DNA of 11,734 nt from assembly GCA_944372715.1 (NCBI GenBank), contig CALVZZ010000076.1:1-11734 (forward strand), read 5' to 3'. Made by a program: the position numbers and the translations under genes. The first letter of the stretch is position 1; each line of letters begins with the position of its first letter. Origin of the DNA: an uncultured Clostridia bacterium (GTDB lineage Bacteria > Bacillota > Clostridia > Christensenellales > UBA1242). Under the pieces are notes generated by a model. The model worked only from the letters and a program-made list of their open reading frames with translations. It did not search any database and was not told the origin of the DNA. Of this stretch, positions 1 through 6,870 are shown one piece after another.

Positions 1-197
1 TTTTGACCACAACTATTATACTTTGCAAATTCATATATTTGTTCAGGCGTTCCATATTTTATTAATGCTTTTTGGAGCTCATTAAAATAAGGCGTGCTTT
101 GATAAATTTTTTTACCATCTTCATAAACAACTTTAACTTTTTGTGCTTCCAATAACAATTCTTTTAAAAACTCATTAAATTTAATCATTTTAATCAT
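1..197 (-). CDS. Partial hypothetical protein, N-terminal 65 residues, runs off the left edge
   Basis: An open frame reads leftward from an ATG at 197-195 to the window edge without a stop. The start is well supported: GGAG (207-204) sits six bases upstream, and a consensus promoter lies just beyond it. The visible part is short, charged and soluble-looking, with an amphipathic lysine/leucine-rich start, then a segment around residues 20-35 (KVVYEDGKKIY) and a helical stretch ending in KYGTPEQIYEFAKY. There is no signal peptide or membrane segment. I do not recognise the family. It lies downstream of rnr but behind rnr's terminator and with its own promoter, so it is a separate unit. In many Gram-positive genomes smpB follows rnr; this fragment does not look like SmpB. 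Confidence 0.7.
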   Translation of the reverse strand, partial: MIKMIKFNEFLKELLLEAQKVKVVYEDGKKIYQSTPYFNELQKALIKYGTPEQIYEFAKYNSCGQ

Positions 198-216
198 AAA
201 TAACTCCACAGAATTA

Positions 217-245
217 ATTTTATTACAAATTAGCAACTCTGTCAA
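217..245 (-). promoter_or_regulatory. Sigma-A type promoter of the partial left-edge gene
   Basis: On the minus strand TTGACA (245-240) is followed by a 17-base spacer and TAAAAT (222-217). A start point near 210 would give a short leader holding the GGAG ribosome binding site. The match is 6/6 and 5/6 with ideal spacing. Confidence 0.75.
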
Positions 246-270
246 TAGTGATGTTAAGTAATAATATATA

Positions 271-307
271 TTAAAAAAACAAGCAATTTGTAACTAAATT
301 GCCTGTT
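271..307 (-). terminator. Intrinsic terminator of rnr, overlapping its stop codon
   Basis: Minus-strand transcript: a 12-bp stem (AACAGGCAATTT, 307-296, with AAATTGCTTGTT, 289-278; one G-U pair) with a 6-base loop, then a run of seven U residues. The rnr TAG stop lies at the stem-loop junction, so the last rnr codons form the upstream arm. Confidence 0.9.
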
Positions 308-2423
308 CTTTATTATTAGAATTTTTTTTTTGCTTTTCTAATACCTGTTCAAAATCTATTTTTCTGCTAAACACATTGCTCGCCGTCACCTTGATTTTAA
401 TTTTATCTCCCATTGCATAACTTCTTTTGTCACCAACCAATCTTGACTGTTTTTCAACAAAAACATAATTATCTTTTGGTAAATTTTCTACTTTTATAAG
501 CCCTTCAACAGTATTTGGGAGCTGAACAAACACCCCAAAGTTTGTAACTGTTGAAATAATACCATCATAAACTTTACCAATGTTTTTAGACATAAATTCA
601 GCTTTTTTTAAGTCATCAACAGCTCTTTCTAAATCATCTGCTCTTCTTTCAGTCTTGCTCGACTGCATACTTGCTTCAGAAACAAAGTCCTCTAAATCAT
701 AAAACTGTTCTTTGGTTAACTCATTTTTTAAACAATATTTCATTATTCTGTGTATACAAAGATCTGGATATCTTCTAATTGGTGAGGTGAAGTGACAATA
801 ATTAGTTGAAGACAGTCCAAAATGTCCTAAATCTTCTTCTAAATACATAGCTTTTTTCATACTCATCAAGATAACTTTATTAACAACTTGTTCTTCTGGT
901 GCACCTTTAAAAATTTGAAGCAATTTTTTATAAAAATCTTGATTTATTTTTTTAGGTAAAGCAATTTTGTTCATTCCCAAGCCTTCTATGAAATCCAAAA
1001 CTCTTTGAACACTTTCTTTTGTTGGTTTTTCGTGAACACGATATATAAATGGAACACCAATTTCCTCAAAATGTTTTGCAACTGTTTCGTTACAAATAAC
1101 CATAAATCTTTCAATCAAATTATGCGCTTCGTTTTGAACTCTTGGGAAAACATCAATAACCTCTCCCTGTTCGTTTAATTTAAATTGCGATTCTGCCATT
1201 TCAAAATCTAATGACCCACGCCTACTTCTATCCTTTAATATAATGTTTGAAAGTTCCTGCATTAAATAAATGTGTTCTTTCAAATGCGCAAATTTCTCAC
1301 ACATTTCCTCATCTCTATTCATAATCGCAAAAACTTCATCGTAAGTAAATCTTTGAACACTTTTTATTACGCTCTCACAGATTTTGTGACTAACAACTTT
1401 TCCCTCAAAGTCTATTTCCATAAAAACAGACATAGCAAGTCTTTCTACATTAGGACTTAAAGAACAAATCCCATTTGATAATTTTTTAGGAAGCATAGGT
1501 ATAACATTATCAGGAAGGTAGACACTTGTTCCTCTTTCAAATGCGTCAGAGTCTAATGGAGTGTCCATTTTGACATAATTCCCCACATCAGCAATATGCA
1601 CCCCAAGTTCAAAATGACCATTCTCCAATTTTTTTATTGAAACAGCATCGTCTAAATCTCTCGCATCAGCTCCATCAATTGTAAAAATTATTTCTTTTGT
1701 AAGATCAAGCCTATCTTTTTTTTCTTTTTCACTTACTTTCTCTTCAATTTCATCGCATTGCTTTATAGCATCTTCACTAAACTTTGTTGGAATGTTACTA
1801 TCCTTGATTAATGCCTGTTCTAAAATTGCCTTGTCATCAGATTTTCCCAATATTTCCAACACCCTACCTTGCAAAGCACCATTGTTAGATGGTTGATAAG
1901 TTATTTCAACAACAACTAAATCATTTTTTTCCGAGCCGTTCAATTCACTAGCTTTAATATAAATTGGTTTGGTAAATCTATCTGCTTCCACAAATGTCCC
2001 AACTTCATCTTCTTTTACAACACCAACAACTTTCCTATTAACTTTTTCAACAATCTTTACAACTTCAGCTTCATTGTTACCACCAATTTGTCTAATCAGC
2101 ACAACATCACCAGAAATTGCTCCAAAAGTTTTATCAGGTGGAATAAAAAAATCCCTAGACACACCCTTTACTTTAACAAAAATATAATCTCTGCTTTTAT
2201 TTGCAACTTCACCTTTTTTAAGTTTTAATAGTTCGATTGGAGCAATTTTTCCATTTTTTGATAGCAATACTTCTCCCTGGTCCAGCAGTTTCTTTATTGT
2301 ATTCTCTACAATTTCCTTATTTACTCCAATTTGTTTAGCTATAATCATATACAAACTTTGTAAACTTTTATATTTTAAATTTTTATCTTTTAAGATTTCC
2401 AAAATGTTTTGTTTAGTTGTCAT
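294..2423 (-). CDS. rnr: Ribonuclease R (RNase II/RNB family 3'-5' exoribonuclease)
   Basis: A 709-residue processive 3'-to-5' exoribonuclease that degrades structured RNA in the cytoplasm, including rRNA fragments and, in well-studied bacteria, transcripts released by trans-translation. Domains in order: an N-terminal winged-helix-like region (about 1-65), cold-shock RNA-binding domains (about 75-200), the RNB catalytic domain (about 240-560) and a C-terminal S1 domain (about 613-690). The RNB signature DGADARDLDDA starts at D250; D250, D256, D258 and D259 match the metal-binding aspartates of the family. HFTSPIRRYPDL (544-555) is the conserved late RNB motif. Length is near the Gram-positive norm, and the lysine-rich tail is very short. 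The start is set by AAGGAAG five bases before ATG. It lies downstream of secG, as in many Firmicutes, but an intrinsic terminator separates the two, so expression may depend on readthrough or on an unseen promoter inside secG. Confidence 0.97.
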   Translation of the reverse strand: MTTKQNILEILKDKNLKYKSLQSLYMIIAKQIGVNKEIVENTIKKLLDQGEVLLSKNGKIAPIELLKLKKGEVANKSRDYIFVKVKGVSRDFFIPPDKTFGAISGDVVLIRQIGGNNEAEVVKIVEKVNRKVVGVVKEDEVGTFVEADRFTKPIYIKASELNGSEKNDLVVVEITYQPSNNGALQGRVLEILGKSDDKAILEQALIKDSNIPTKFSEDAIKQCDEIEEKVSEKEKKDRLDLTKEIIFTIDGADARDLDDAVSIKKLENGHFELGVHIADVGNYVKMDTPLDSDAFERGTSVYLPDNVIPMLPKKLSNGICSLSPNVERLAMSVFMEIDFEGKVVSHKICESVIKSVQRFTYDEVFAIMNRDEEMCEKFAHLKEHIYLMQELSNIILKDRSRRGSLDFEMAESQFKLNEQGEVIDVFPRVQNEAHNLIERFMVICNETVAKHFEEIGVPFIYRVHEKPTKESVQRVLDFIEGLGMNKIALPKKINQDFYKKLLQIFKGAPEEQVVNKVILMSMKKAMYLEEDLGHFGLSSTNYCHFTSPIRRYPDLCIHRIMKYCLKNELTKEQFYDLEDFVSEASMQSSKTERRADDLERAVDDLKKAEFMSKNIGKVYDGIISTVTNFGVFVQLPNTVEGLIKVENLPKDNYVFVEKQSRLVGDKRSYAMGDKIKIKVTASNVFSRKIDFEQVLEKQKKNSNNKEQAI

Positions 2424-2441
2424 ATAAACTTCCTTTTAAAA

Positions 2442-2467
2442 TAAAAAAACGACTTAAAAGCCGTTTT
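2442..2467 (-). terminator. Intrinsic terminator between secG and rnr
   Basis: On the minus strand an 8-bp stem (AAAACGGC, 2467-2460, with GTCGTTTT, 2453-2446; one U-G pair) with a 6-base loop is followed by seven U residues. It begins within the secG stop codon and its U-tract ends only a few bases before the rnr ribosome binding site. It should end or attenuate the secG transcript ahead of rnr. Confidence 0.85.
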
Positions 2468-2789
2468 ACACAGTTGGATTGTTGATAATCAATGTGATAA
2501 AGTACAAAAGAGCACAAACAGCAATTATTGATGCAAATATAATAGTTGCTTTTTTTAATTTACCATCTCTTGTTTCACCTTTGTTTTGAGAATAATAACT
2601 TTCGTGAACACCACCTGAAAGTGCCTGAGAGTTGTTATCGTTGGAATTTGATTGTAAAAGTGTTGTAATTATAAGTCCGATGGCACAAATTGCAACAATT
2701 GCAATCAAACAAGGTCTAACAATAGATAAAGTTGTAATCACCCAATCAGGAAGCAAATCCCCTTCAGCAAATAACAAAGTTTTTAACAT
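2466..2789 (-). CDS. secG: Preprotein translocase subunit SecG
   Basis: A 107-residue accessory subunit of the SecYEG protein-conducting channel in the cytoplasmic membrane. Two hydrophobic helices (about 17-45 and 81-103) flank a hydrophilic loop. The first helix ends in the family-typical LLQS (44-47), and the loop has a glycine/serine patch (ALSGGVHESYY) resembling SecG's FGG region. The N-terminal stretch before helix 1 (residues 1-15) and the loop are somewhat longer than in short SecG proteins of 70-80 residues. AAGGAG seven bases before ATG fixes the start. The upstream small membrane gene ends 12 bases away, so the two share a transcript from the promoter at 3050-3079. The identification rests on the topology, the LLQ motif and the adjacency to rnr. 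Confidence 0.88.
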   Translation of the reverse strand: MLKTLLFAEGDLLPDWVITTLSIVRPCLIAIVAICAIGLIITTLLQSNSNDNNSQALSGGVHESYYSQNKGETRDGKLKKATIIFASIIAVCALLYFITLIINNPTV

Positions 2790-2801
2790 TTAATTCTCCT
2801 T

Positions 2802-3017
2802 TTAGCAACACGCAATAAATATAGCAAAAGAAAAGAAAATAACCATCAATATTATAGGAACAATTTTTATACTAAATTTTTTAGCATTATAGTGAAGCTT
2901 TATAACAATTCTCAAAAAGCTTATACCAATCATAAACAAAGTTATAATAAGAATTACTTTTTGAAAAGTTGCCATATCGTGAAAAAATGCTACTACATCT
3001 CTATAAAAATATTGCAT
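2802..3017 (-). CDS. Small two-helix membrane protein of unknown function, co-transcribed with secG
   Basis: A 71-residue protein that I do not recognise. After a short aromatic N-terminus (MQYFYRDVVAFFHDM) come two strongly hydrophobic segments (about residues 17-36 and 47-69) joined by a basic loop (KLHYNAKKFSIK), ending in a Cys-Cys pair. The frame extends upstream to an ATG at 3059, but that ATG has no ribosome binding site and lies between the -35 and -10 of a consensus promoter, upstream of the likely start point near 3043. The ATG at 3017 has GGGAG seven bases ahead and is the probable start. It is the first gene of the unit and secG follows after 12 bases, which suggests a membrane or secretion-linked role, but that is only context. 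Confidence 0.75.
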   Translation of the reverse strand: MQYFYRDVVAFFHDMATFQKVILIITLFMIGISFLRIVIKLHYNAKKFSIKIVPIILMVIFFSFAIFIACC

Positions 3018-3049
3018 TTTATTCTCCCATTCTTTTTTATAGCTCTGTA

Positions 3050-3079
3050 ATGATAACATTAAGCTTAAATATTTGTCAA
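3050..3079 (-). promoter_or_regulatory. Promoter of the small membrane protein-secG unit
   Basis: Minus strand TTGACA (3079-3074), an 18-base spacer, then TATCAT (3055-3050): 6/6 and 5/6 matches. The predicted start near 3043 gives a leader of about 25 bases carrying GGGAG before the ATG at 3017. It lies in the gap after the sufB-like gene, where I see no terminator, so readthrough from the Fe-S genes may also feed this unit. Confidence 0.75.
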
Positions 3080-3095
3080 TGTTTTTTAATAAATT

Positions 3096-4007
3096 TTAGC
3101 TTAAATAACCCTTAATAATCAAATTTTCAGACTCTTCTCTTGTCAAGCCTAAGGACATAAGTTTAATTATTTGCTCACCTGCAATTTTACCAATTGCAGC
3201 TTCGTGAATTAAGCTTGCATCTTTGCATTGAACATCAATCTTAGGTATGGAAATCATCTTTGCATTGTCCAAAATTATTCCATCACATTCAATATGCCCA
3301 AAACAAACATTTTTCCCAACAACATTAGAATTAAAAATTTGGCTGGAATTTTCTTTTGCAACACCTCTACTTATGACTTGTACATTTGAATTTTCCCCTT
3401 CTAAAACAACATTAAAATTTGTTTCAGCAAAATCTGTACCCGTTGTTAAAATTTTTTCTTTTATTATTAATTTAGTCCTATCTTTTAAAATTGCATCAGT
3501 CTGTCTTTTGGAAAAAGTAACACCACCAATTTGTATTGTTTCCATTTCAAAACAACTACCACTTTCCATTATTATATTTGTTGTAGGATTAAGTATTTTC
3601 CCGCCTTTTCCTTCGCCTAAATGTTTTTCTACATATTTAACCTTACAATTTGATGAAAGATGGAAAGTGTGAATCCCATCGTGACGACTATCATCTTTAA
3701 CAGGATTATGAATGCCACAACCTGCAACAATTAAAACATCGCAATCTTCTTCGATATAAAAATCGTTATAAACCAAATCGTTTAATCCACCAACAGTAAT
3801 TATAACAGGAATATGCACACTTTTGTTTTTTGTGCCCTTTTTAACCACAATATCAATGCCACTTTTATCTTTTTTTGATATTATTTCAATATCCTTAGTT
3901 GAGTTCTTAGAAATGCACTCTCCATTTTTTCTTATGCTATAACTCCCCTGAGGAATTGAATGTAGATTTGTTAAATTATACAAAAGTTTGTCATCAACAC
4001 TATCCAT
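3096..4007 (-). CDS. sufB: SufB/SufD-family Fe-S cluster assembly scaffold (short SmsB-like form)
   Basis: A 303-residue member of the SufBD family, the beta-helical scaffold that works with the SufC ATPase to build Fe-S clusters in the cytoplasm. It is much shorter than E. coli SufB (about 495 residues) and lacks the long N-terminal region, matching the compact SmsB type of archaea and anaerobic bacteria. Family motifs: DGIHTFHL (110-117), VKYVEKHLGEGKGG (123-136), ETIQIGGV (156-163), ECDGIILDNAKMISIPKI (240-257) and IHEAAIGKIAGEQIIKLMSLG (267-287). C241 and H268-E269 appear to correspond to the catalytic cysteine and the His-Glu pair of SufB, judged from memory of the family. The start codon lies one base after the sufC stop, with an AGGGGG ribosome binding site inside the sufC end, so translation is probably coupled. 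No SufS, SufU or SufD is visible nearby. Confidence 0.9.
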   Translation of the reverse strand: MDSVDDKLLYNLTNLHSIPQGSYSIRKNGECISKNSTKDIEIISKKDKSGIDIVVKKGTKNKSVHIPVIITVGGLNDLVYNDFYIEEDCDVLIVAGCGIHNPVKDDSRHDGIHTFHLSSNCKVKYVEKHLGEGKGGKILNPTTNIIMESGSCFEMETIQIGGVTFSKRQTDAILKDRTKLIIKEKILTTGTDFAETNFNVVLEGENSNVQVISRGVAKENSSQIFNSNVVGKNVCFGHIECDGIILDNAKMISIPKIDVQCKDASLIHEAAIGKIAGEQIIKLMSLGLTREESENLIIKGYLS

Positions 4008-4008
4008 A

Positions 4009-4719
4009 TTATCCCCCTAACCTTTTACAAACAGGTTCAGTTTTTAAAGTTTTGTAAATCTCTTCTCTTTCTCCCATCTTATAATCATCTTCATCTAGAA
4101 GAAGAATATAATCTGCTTGTTTTAAAATCTTGTCTTGATGACTTACTATTATAACAGTTTTATCTTTTAAACTTTTAAATATATCTATAAGTGAATCAAA
4201 ACTCCAAAGGTCAATTCCAGCTTCTGGTTCATCAAACAAAAAAACATCTCCCCCCTTTGCTAAACTTAAAGCAAGTTCAATTCGCTTCAATTCTCCACCT
4301 GACAATGTTGAGTCTACTTCCCTATTTATGTAATTCTTTGCACAAAGTCCAACTTTAGACAAATATTCACACGCATCAGAAATTTTATTTGATTTCTCAC
4401 TTGCAATATCAAGCAAGTTCTTTACAGTTAGTCCTTTAAATCTTATAGGTTGTTGAAAAGCAGTTGTAATACCCAAGTTTGCTCTTTGTGTAATATTTAA
4501 ATTAGTTATATCATTGCCATTATAAAATATTTTCCCTTTTGTGGGTTTGTACAGACCCATAATCAATTTTATAAGAGTAGATTTTCCACTTCCGTTTTGC
4601 CCTGTAATTACAGTAATTTTATTTTCAGGAAAAGAAATAGTCATATTTTTTATGACAGCCTTTTCAGTTTCATTATTTTCATCATTGACAACAAAGTCAA
4701 CATTTTTTACTTCTAACAT
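4009..4719 (-). CDS. sufC: SufC-type ABC ATPase of Fe-S cluster assembly (SmsC-like)
   Basis: A 236-residue soluble ABC ATPase that powers conformational change in the SufB-type scaffold; it has no membrane partner. Visible motifs: Walker A GQNGSGKST (40-48), Q-loop FQQP (Q89), signature LSGGE (139-143) followed by LKR, Walker B VFLFDEPEAGID (159-170), and switch histidine H194 in SHQ. FQQP and LSGGE(x)KR with DEPEAGID are characteristic of SufC rather than of transporter ATPases, and the pairing with a SufB-like gene confirms the role. AGAGGT five bases before ATG supports the start. A promoter lies in the divergent gap shared with tdk, and the predicted start point falls almost on the ribosome binding site, so the leader is very short. 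The gene order ATPase then scaffold is that of SMS/SUF loci. Confidence 0.93.
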   Translation of the reverse strand: MLEVKNVDFVVNDENNETEKAVIKNMTISFPENKITVITGQNGSGKSTLIKLIMGLYKPTKGKIFYNGNDITNLNITQRANLGITTAFQQPIRFKGLTVKNLLDIASEKSNKISDACEYLSKVGLCAKNYINREVDSTLSGGELKRIELALSLAKGGDVFLFDEPEAGIDLWSFDSLIDIFKSLKDKTVIIVSHQDKILKQADYILLLDEDDYKMGEREEIYKTLKTEPVCKRLGG

Positions 4720-4734
4720 AATACCTCTATTTAC

Positions 4735-4763
4735 ATTTTAAACATAAAATCTTGTAAAATCAA
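4735..4763 (-). promoter_or_regulatory. Probable promoter of the sufC-sufB pair
   Basis: Minus strand TTGATT (4763-4758), a 17-base spacer and TAAAAT (4740-4735): 4/6 and 5/6 matches. Start near 4728, directly at the AGAGGT ribosome binding site. The small inverted repeat CTTG/CAAG (4751-4764) overlaps the -35 and could be an operator, but it is only 4 bp per arm. Confidence 0.45.
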
Positions 4764-4781
4764 GAAAAAATAATGAATTAT

Positions 4782-4810
4782 TTGACATTACTTACTTTTA
4801 AATATATAAT
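4782..4810 (+). promoter_or_regulatory. Consensus promoter of tdk
   Basis: TTGACA (4782-4787), 17 bases, TATAAT (4805-4810): a perfect match to the housekeeping sigma consensus. The expected start near 4817 leaves a short leader with GAGGT (4823-4827) ahead of the tdk ATG. Confidence 0.9.
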
Positions 4811-4834
4811 ACTAAAAATTTTGAGGTAATTAAA

Positions 4835-5398
4835 ATGAATAAATTATACTTTAAATATGGAACAATGGGTTCGAGCAAAACTGCACAAGCCTTAATGTGC
4901 AGATACAATTATCTTCAAAAGAACTTCAATGTATTAATTGCAAAGCCAAGTATAGATGTTAGAAGCAAAAACATTGAATCAAGAATTGGACTTAGTTCCC
5001 CTTGCGAAACATTTGATACAGAAACAAATTTAATAGAGTTTTACAAGTGGTTTGATTCCATTAAAAAGGTAGATGTTTTTATAATTGATGAAGCACAATT
5101 TTTAACAGCATCACAAGTGAATGAATTAAAAGAAATAACAAAAAATATTCCTGTGTTATGTTATGGACTTTTAACAAATTTTAAAACAGAGCTTTTTGAA
5201 GGAAGCAAAAGACTTGTCGAGCTTGCCGACAGCTTGATGGAAATTAAAAGTGTTTGTAAATGTGGAAGAAAAGCAACAATAAACGCAAGAAAAATTAATG
5301 GCAAAATCATACAAGAAGGTGAAGAAATTGCTATTGGCAGTGACGAAAAATACGAAGGAATGTGTTATTGGTGTTATAAAAAAGAAATAAATAATTAA
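4835..5398 (+). CDS. tdk: Thymidine kinase (type II)
   Basis: A 187-residue cytoplasmic enzyme that phosphorylates thymidine to dTMP with ATP in pyrimidine salvage. The P-loop is GTMGSSKT (9-16); the DEAQF motif (85-89) carries the presumed catalytic base E86. The C-terminal zinc-binding lasso has four cysteines (C141, C143, C177, C180), the usual set for type II enzymes. Length is typical. GAGGT seven bases before ATG and a perfect upstream promoter support the start. It is monocistronic, with a hairpin terminator starting at its stop codon. The deoxynucleoside salvage theme recurs with cdd at the right of the window. Confidence 0.96.
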   Translation: MNKLYFKYGTMGSSKTAQALMCRYNYLQKNFNVLIAKPSIDVRSKNIESRIGLSSPCETFDTETNLIEFYKWFDSIKKVDVFIIDEAQFLTASQVNELKEITKNIPVLCYGLLTNFKTELFEGSKRLVELADSLMEIKSVCKCGRKATINARKINGKIIQEGEEIAIGSDEKYEGMCYWCYKKEINN

Positions 5399-5423
5399 AA
5401 ACAAGAAAAATTCTTGTTTTTTT
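5397..5423 (+). terminator. Intrinsic terminator of tdk
   Basis: An 11-bp stem (5397-5407 with 5411-5421; core ACAAGAA/TTCTTGT) around a 3-base loop, ending in a T-run, directly after the tdk TAA. The plus strand supplies seven T residues after the core. Confidence 0.88.
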
Positions 5424-5504
5424 ATTTTATTTAAAAAAAATGTCTTTTTTTGTTATTTATAAATTAAATAAATATTTTTTGAAAATATAATTTTTGGAGG
5501 TTGT

Positions 5505-6191
5505 ATGAAAAAAATATTTTTAATTTTTTTAATAACATTTTCTTTACTTTTCACATTTAGCACTTCTCAACAAATAGCTTTGGCACAAAATGAACAAATA
5601 TTTGTTGTTGGAGAAGGTGAAATTTGTGTTACACCAGATACAGCTGTTATTTGTTTGGGAGTGGAAACTTTAAATAATGACTTAAGCATTGCTCAAACTG
5701 AAAACTCAACCAAAATTAACAATCTTATTGCAATTTTAAAAGAATATGAAATTCCAGATAATAACATTAAAACAAAAGCATTCAATGTTTATCAAAAATA
5801 TGATTATTCACAAGGTGAAAAATTTGTAGGTTATTATGTTTCTACATTTATAGAATTTAAAACAACAGCCCTTGATGATATTGGCACAATTGTAAACAAA
5901 TTGATTGAAAATGGTGCAAATAAGTTTAATGGTATAATTTTTACATTAGAAAATTTTGACGATGCATACAATCAAGCTCTTGAAATTGCTCTTAACAATG
6001 CTAAAAATAAAGCTTATTCTCTTTTTAATGGCGAATTAAACATTTTAAAAATAACAGAGGAAAAAAATAATATCTCTTATTTAAAAAATAGTTTAGGTTA
6101 TGTTAACACCATAAGTGAAGCTACGCAATTTATGAAAGGTGAAATTAAAATTAATGCAATGGTCTCTGTAATATTTGAAAATGTACAATAA
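5505..6191 (+). CDS. Secreted SIMPL-domain (DUF541, YggE-like) protein
   Basis: A 228-residue exported protein. A signal peptide is clear: MKK, a hydrophobic core at about 4-18, and a cleavage site after ALA (25-27). The mature part opens with VVGEGEICVTPDTAVICLGVET (35-56), the typical first strand of the SIMPL/DUF541 fold, followed by a helix with repeated asparagine and lysine and by NNIKTKAFNVYQKY (87-99), another family landmark. No lipobox cysteine is present. The molecular role of the family is poorly defined; the E. coli homologue YggE is linked to lower oxidative stress. GGAGG five bases before ATG fixes the start. I see no clear promoter: TATAAT at 5486-5491 is too close to the ribosome binding site. 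It converges on rubrerythrin with a shared terminator. Confidence 0.88.
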   Translation: MKKIFLIFLITFSLLFTFSTSQQIALAQNEQIFVVGEGEICVTPDTAVICLGVETLNNDLSIAQTENSTKINNLIAILKEYEIPDNNIKTKAFNVYQKYDYSQGEKFVGYYVSTFIEFKTTALDDIGTIVNKLIENGANKFNGIIFTLENFDDAYNQALEIALNNAKNKAYSLFNGELNILKITEEKNNISYLKNSLGYVNTISEATQFMKGEIKINAMVSVIFENVQ

Positions 6192-6219
6192 AAAAACTAC
6201 AAATGCTTTGTAGTTTTTT
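6191..6219. terminator. Bidirectional intrinsic terminator between the SIMPL and rubrerythrin genes
   Basis: A near-perfect stem of about 12 bp (6192-6203 with 6207-6218; core ACTACAAA/TTTGTAGT) around a 3-base loop. It is flanked by A-runs on the left and T-runs on the right, so it can end transcription from either side. Confidence 0.88.
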
Positions 6220-6245
6220 ATTTATTTTTTAAAATTTCTATTAAT

Positions 6246-6791
6246 TTAATTTTTAAAATACCTATTAAGCAAACCTTGAAATGCCTTTCCGTGTCTAGCT
6301 TCATCTCTTGCCATTTCGTGAACGGAATCGTGTATTGCATCAAGATTTAATTCCTTTGCCCTTTTAGCAAGCTTTGTTTTTCCATCTGTTGCACCCATTT
6401 CTGCTTCCACTCTCATTTCCAAATTCTTTTTTGTGGAATCTGTTACAACTTCGCCTAAAAGTTCAGCAAGTTTTGCTGCGTGTTCAGCTTCTTCAAAAGC
6501 CGCCACTCTATAATAATCTCCAATTTCAGGATATCCTTCCCTTGTTGCAATTCTAGACATAGCTAAATACATTCCAACTTCTGTACACTCAGCATTAAAG
6601 TTCATTTTCAAACCTTGTTTAATTTCATCATCTACATCTTTTGCAATTCCAACAGAATGTTCAGATGCCCAAGTATAACCTTCTTCTTGTACTTTGAAAG
6701 CACTTGCTGGTGCTCCACAAACAGGACATTTTTCTGGTGCTGAATCACCCTCGTAAACATAACCACAAACCGAACATATAAATTTTTTCAT
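6246..6791 (-). CDS. Reverse rubrerythrin (N-terminal rubredoxin domain plus diiron domain)
   Basis: A 181-residue non-haem iron protein that reduces hydrogen peroxide in anaerobes. The rubredoxin-type iron site comes first (CSVC at 6-9, CPVC at 22-25), followed by the four-helix ferritin-like diiron domain with NFNAECTEVG (E68), FEEAEHA (E101, H104) and ARDEARHG (E164, H167). This order is the opposite of classical rubrerythrin and matches clostridial reverse rubrerythrins. The open frame extends to an ATG at 6854, but AAGGAG seven bases before the ATG at 6791 and the MKKFICSVCG start show that the later one is used; the upstream ATG lies beyond the promoter. It is monocistronic. Electron donors (rubredoxin, NADH oxidoreductase) are not in the window. 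Confidence 0.95.
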   Translation of the reverse strand: MKKFICSVCGYVYEGDSAPEKCPVCGAPASAFKVQEEGYTWASEHSVGIAKDVDDEIKQGLKMNFNAECTEVGMYLAMSRIATREGYPEIGDYYRVAAFEEAEHAAKLAELLGEVVTDSTKKNLEMRVEAEMGATDGKTKLAKRAKELNLDAIHDSVHEMARDEARHGKAFQGLLNRYFKN

Positions 6792-6814
6792 AAAATCTCC
6801 TTTTATAAAAAATA

Positions 6815-6842
6815 AATATACATAAAAATAATAATTTGTCAA
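6815..6842 (-). promoter_or_regulatory. Promoter of reverse rubrerythrin
   Basis: Minus strand TTGACA (6842-6837), a 16-base spacer and TATATT (6820-6815). Start near 6808, followed by AAGGAG and the ATG at 6791. I saw no convincing PerR-type inverted repeat in the gap, though AT-richness makes this hard to judge. Confidence 0.65.
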
Positions 6843-6870
6843 ATTAAATAACATTTATTTTATTTTAATC

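Noticed and set aside
3018..3059. N-terminal extension of the small membrane protein to the ATG at 3059
   Set aside because: No ribosome binding site, and the ATG lies between the -35 and -10 of a consensus promoter, upstream of the likely start point.
3062..3107. Direct repeat AGCTTAAATA at 3062-3071 and 3098-3107
   Set aside because: One copy is part of the sufB-like coding end and the other part of a promoter spacer; in DNA this AT-rich a 10-base repeat can arise by chance.
3247..3672. 141-residue plus-strand frame opposite the sufB-like gene
   Set aside because: Shadow frame antisense to a strongly recognised gene, with no ribosome binding site or recognisable domain.
4751..4764. Inverted repeat CTTG-TAAAAT-CAAG as an operator
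   Set aside because: Only four base pairs per arm; not distinguishable from chance, so mentioned only with the promoter.
5486..5491. TATAAT as the -10 of the SIMPL gene
   Set aside because: Transcription would start within the ribosome binding site, and no -35 lies at suitable distance.
6792..6854. 21-residue N-terminal extension of rubrerythrin
   Set aside because: Lies over the promoter, has no ribosome binding site, and is absent from the family; AAGGAG precedes the ATG at 6791.
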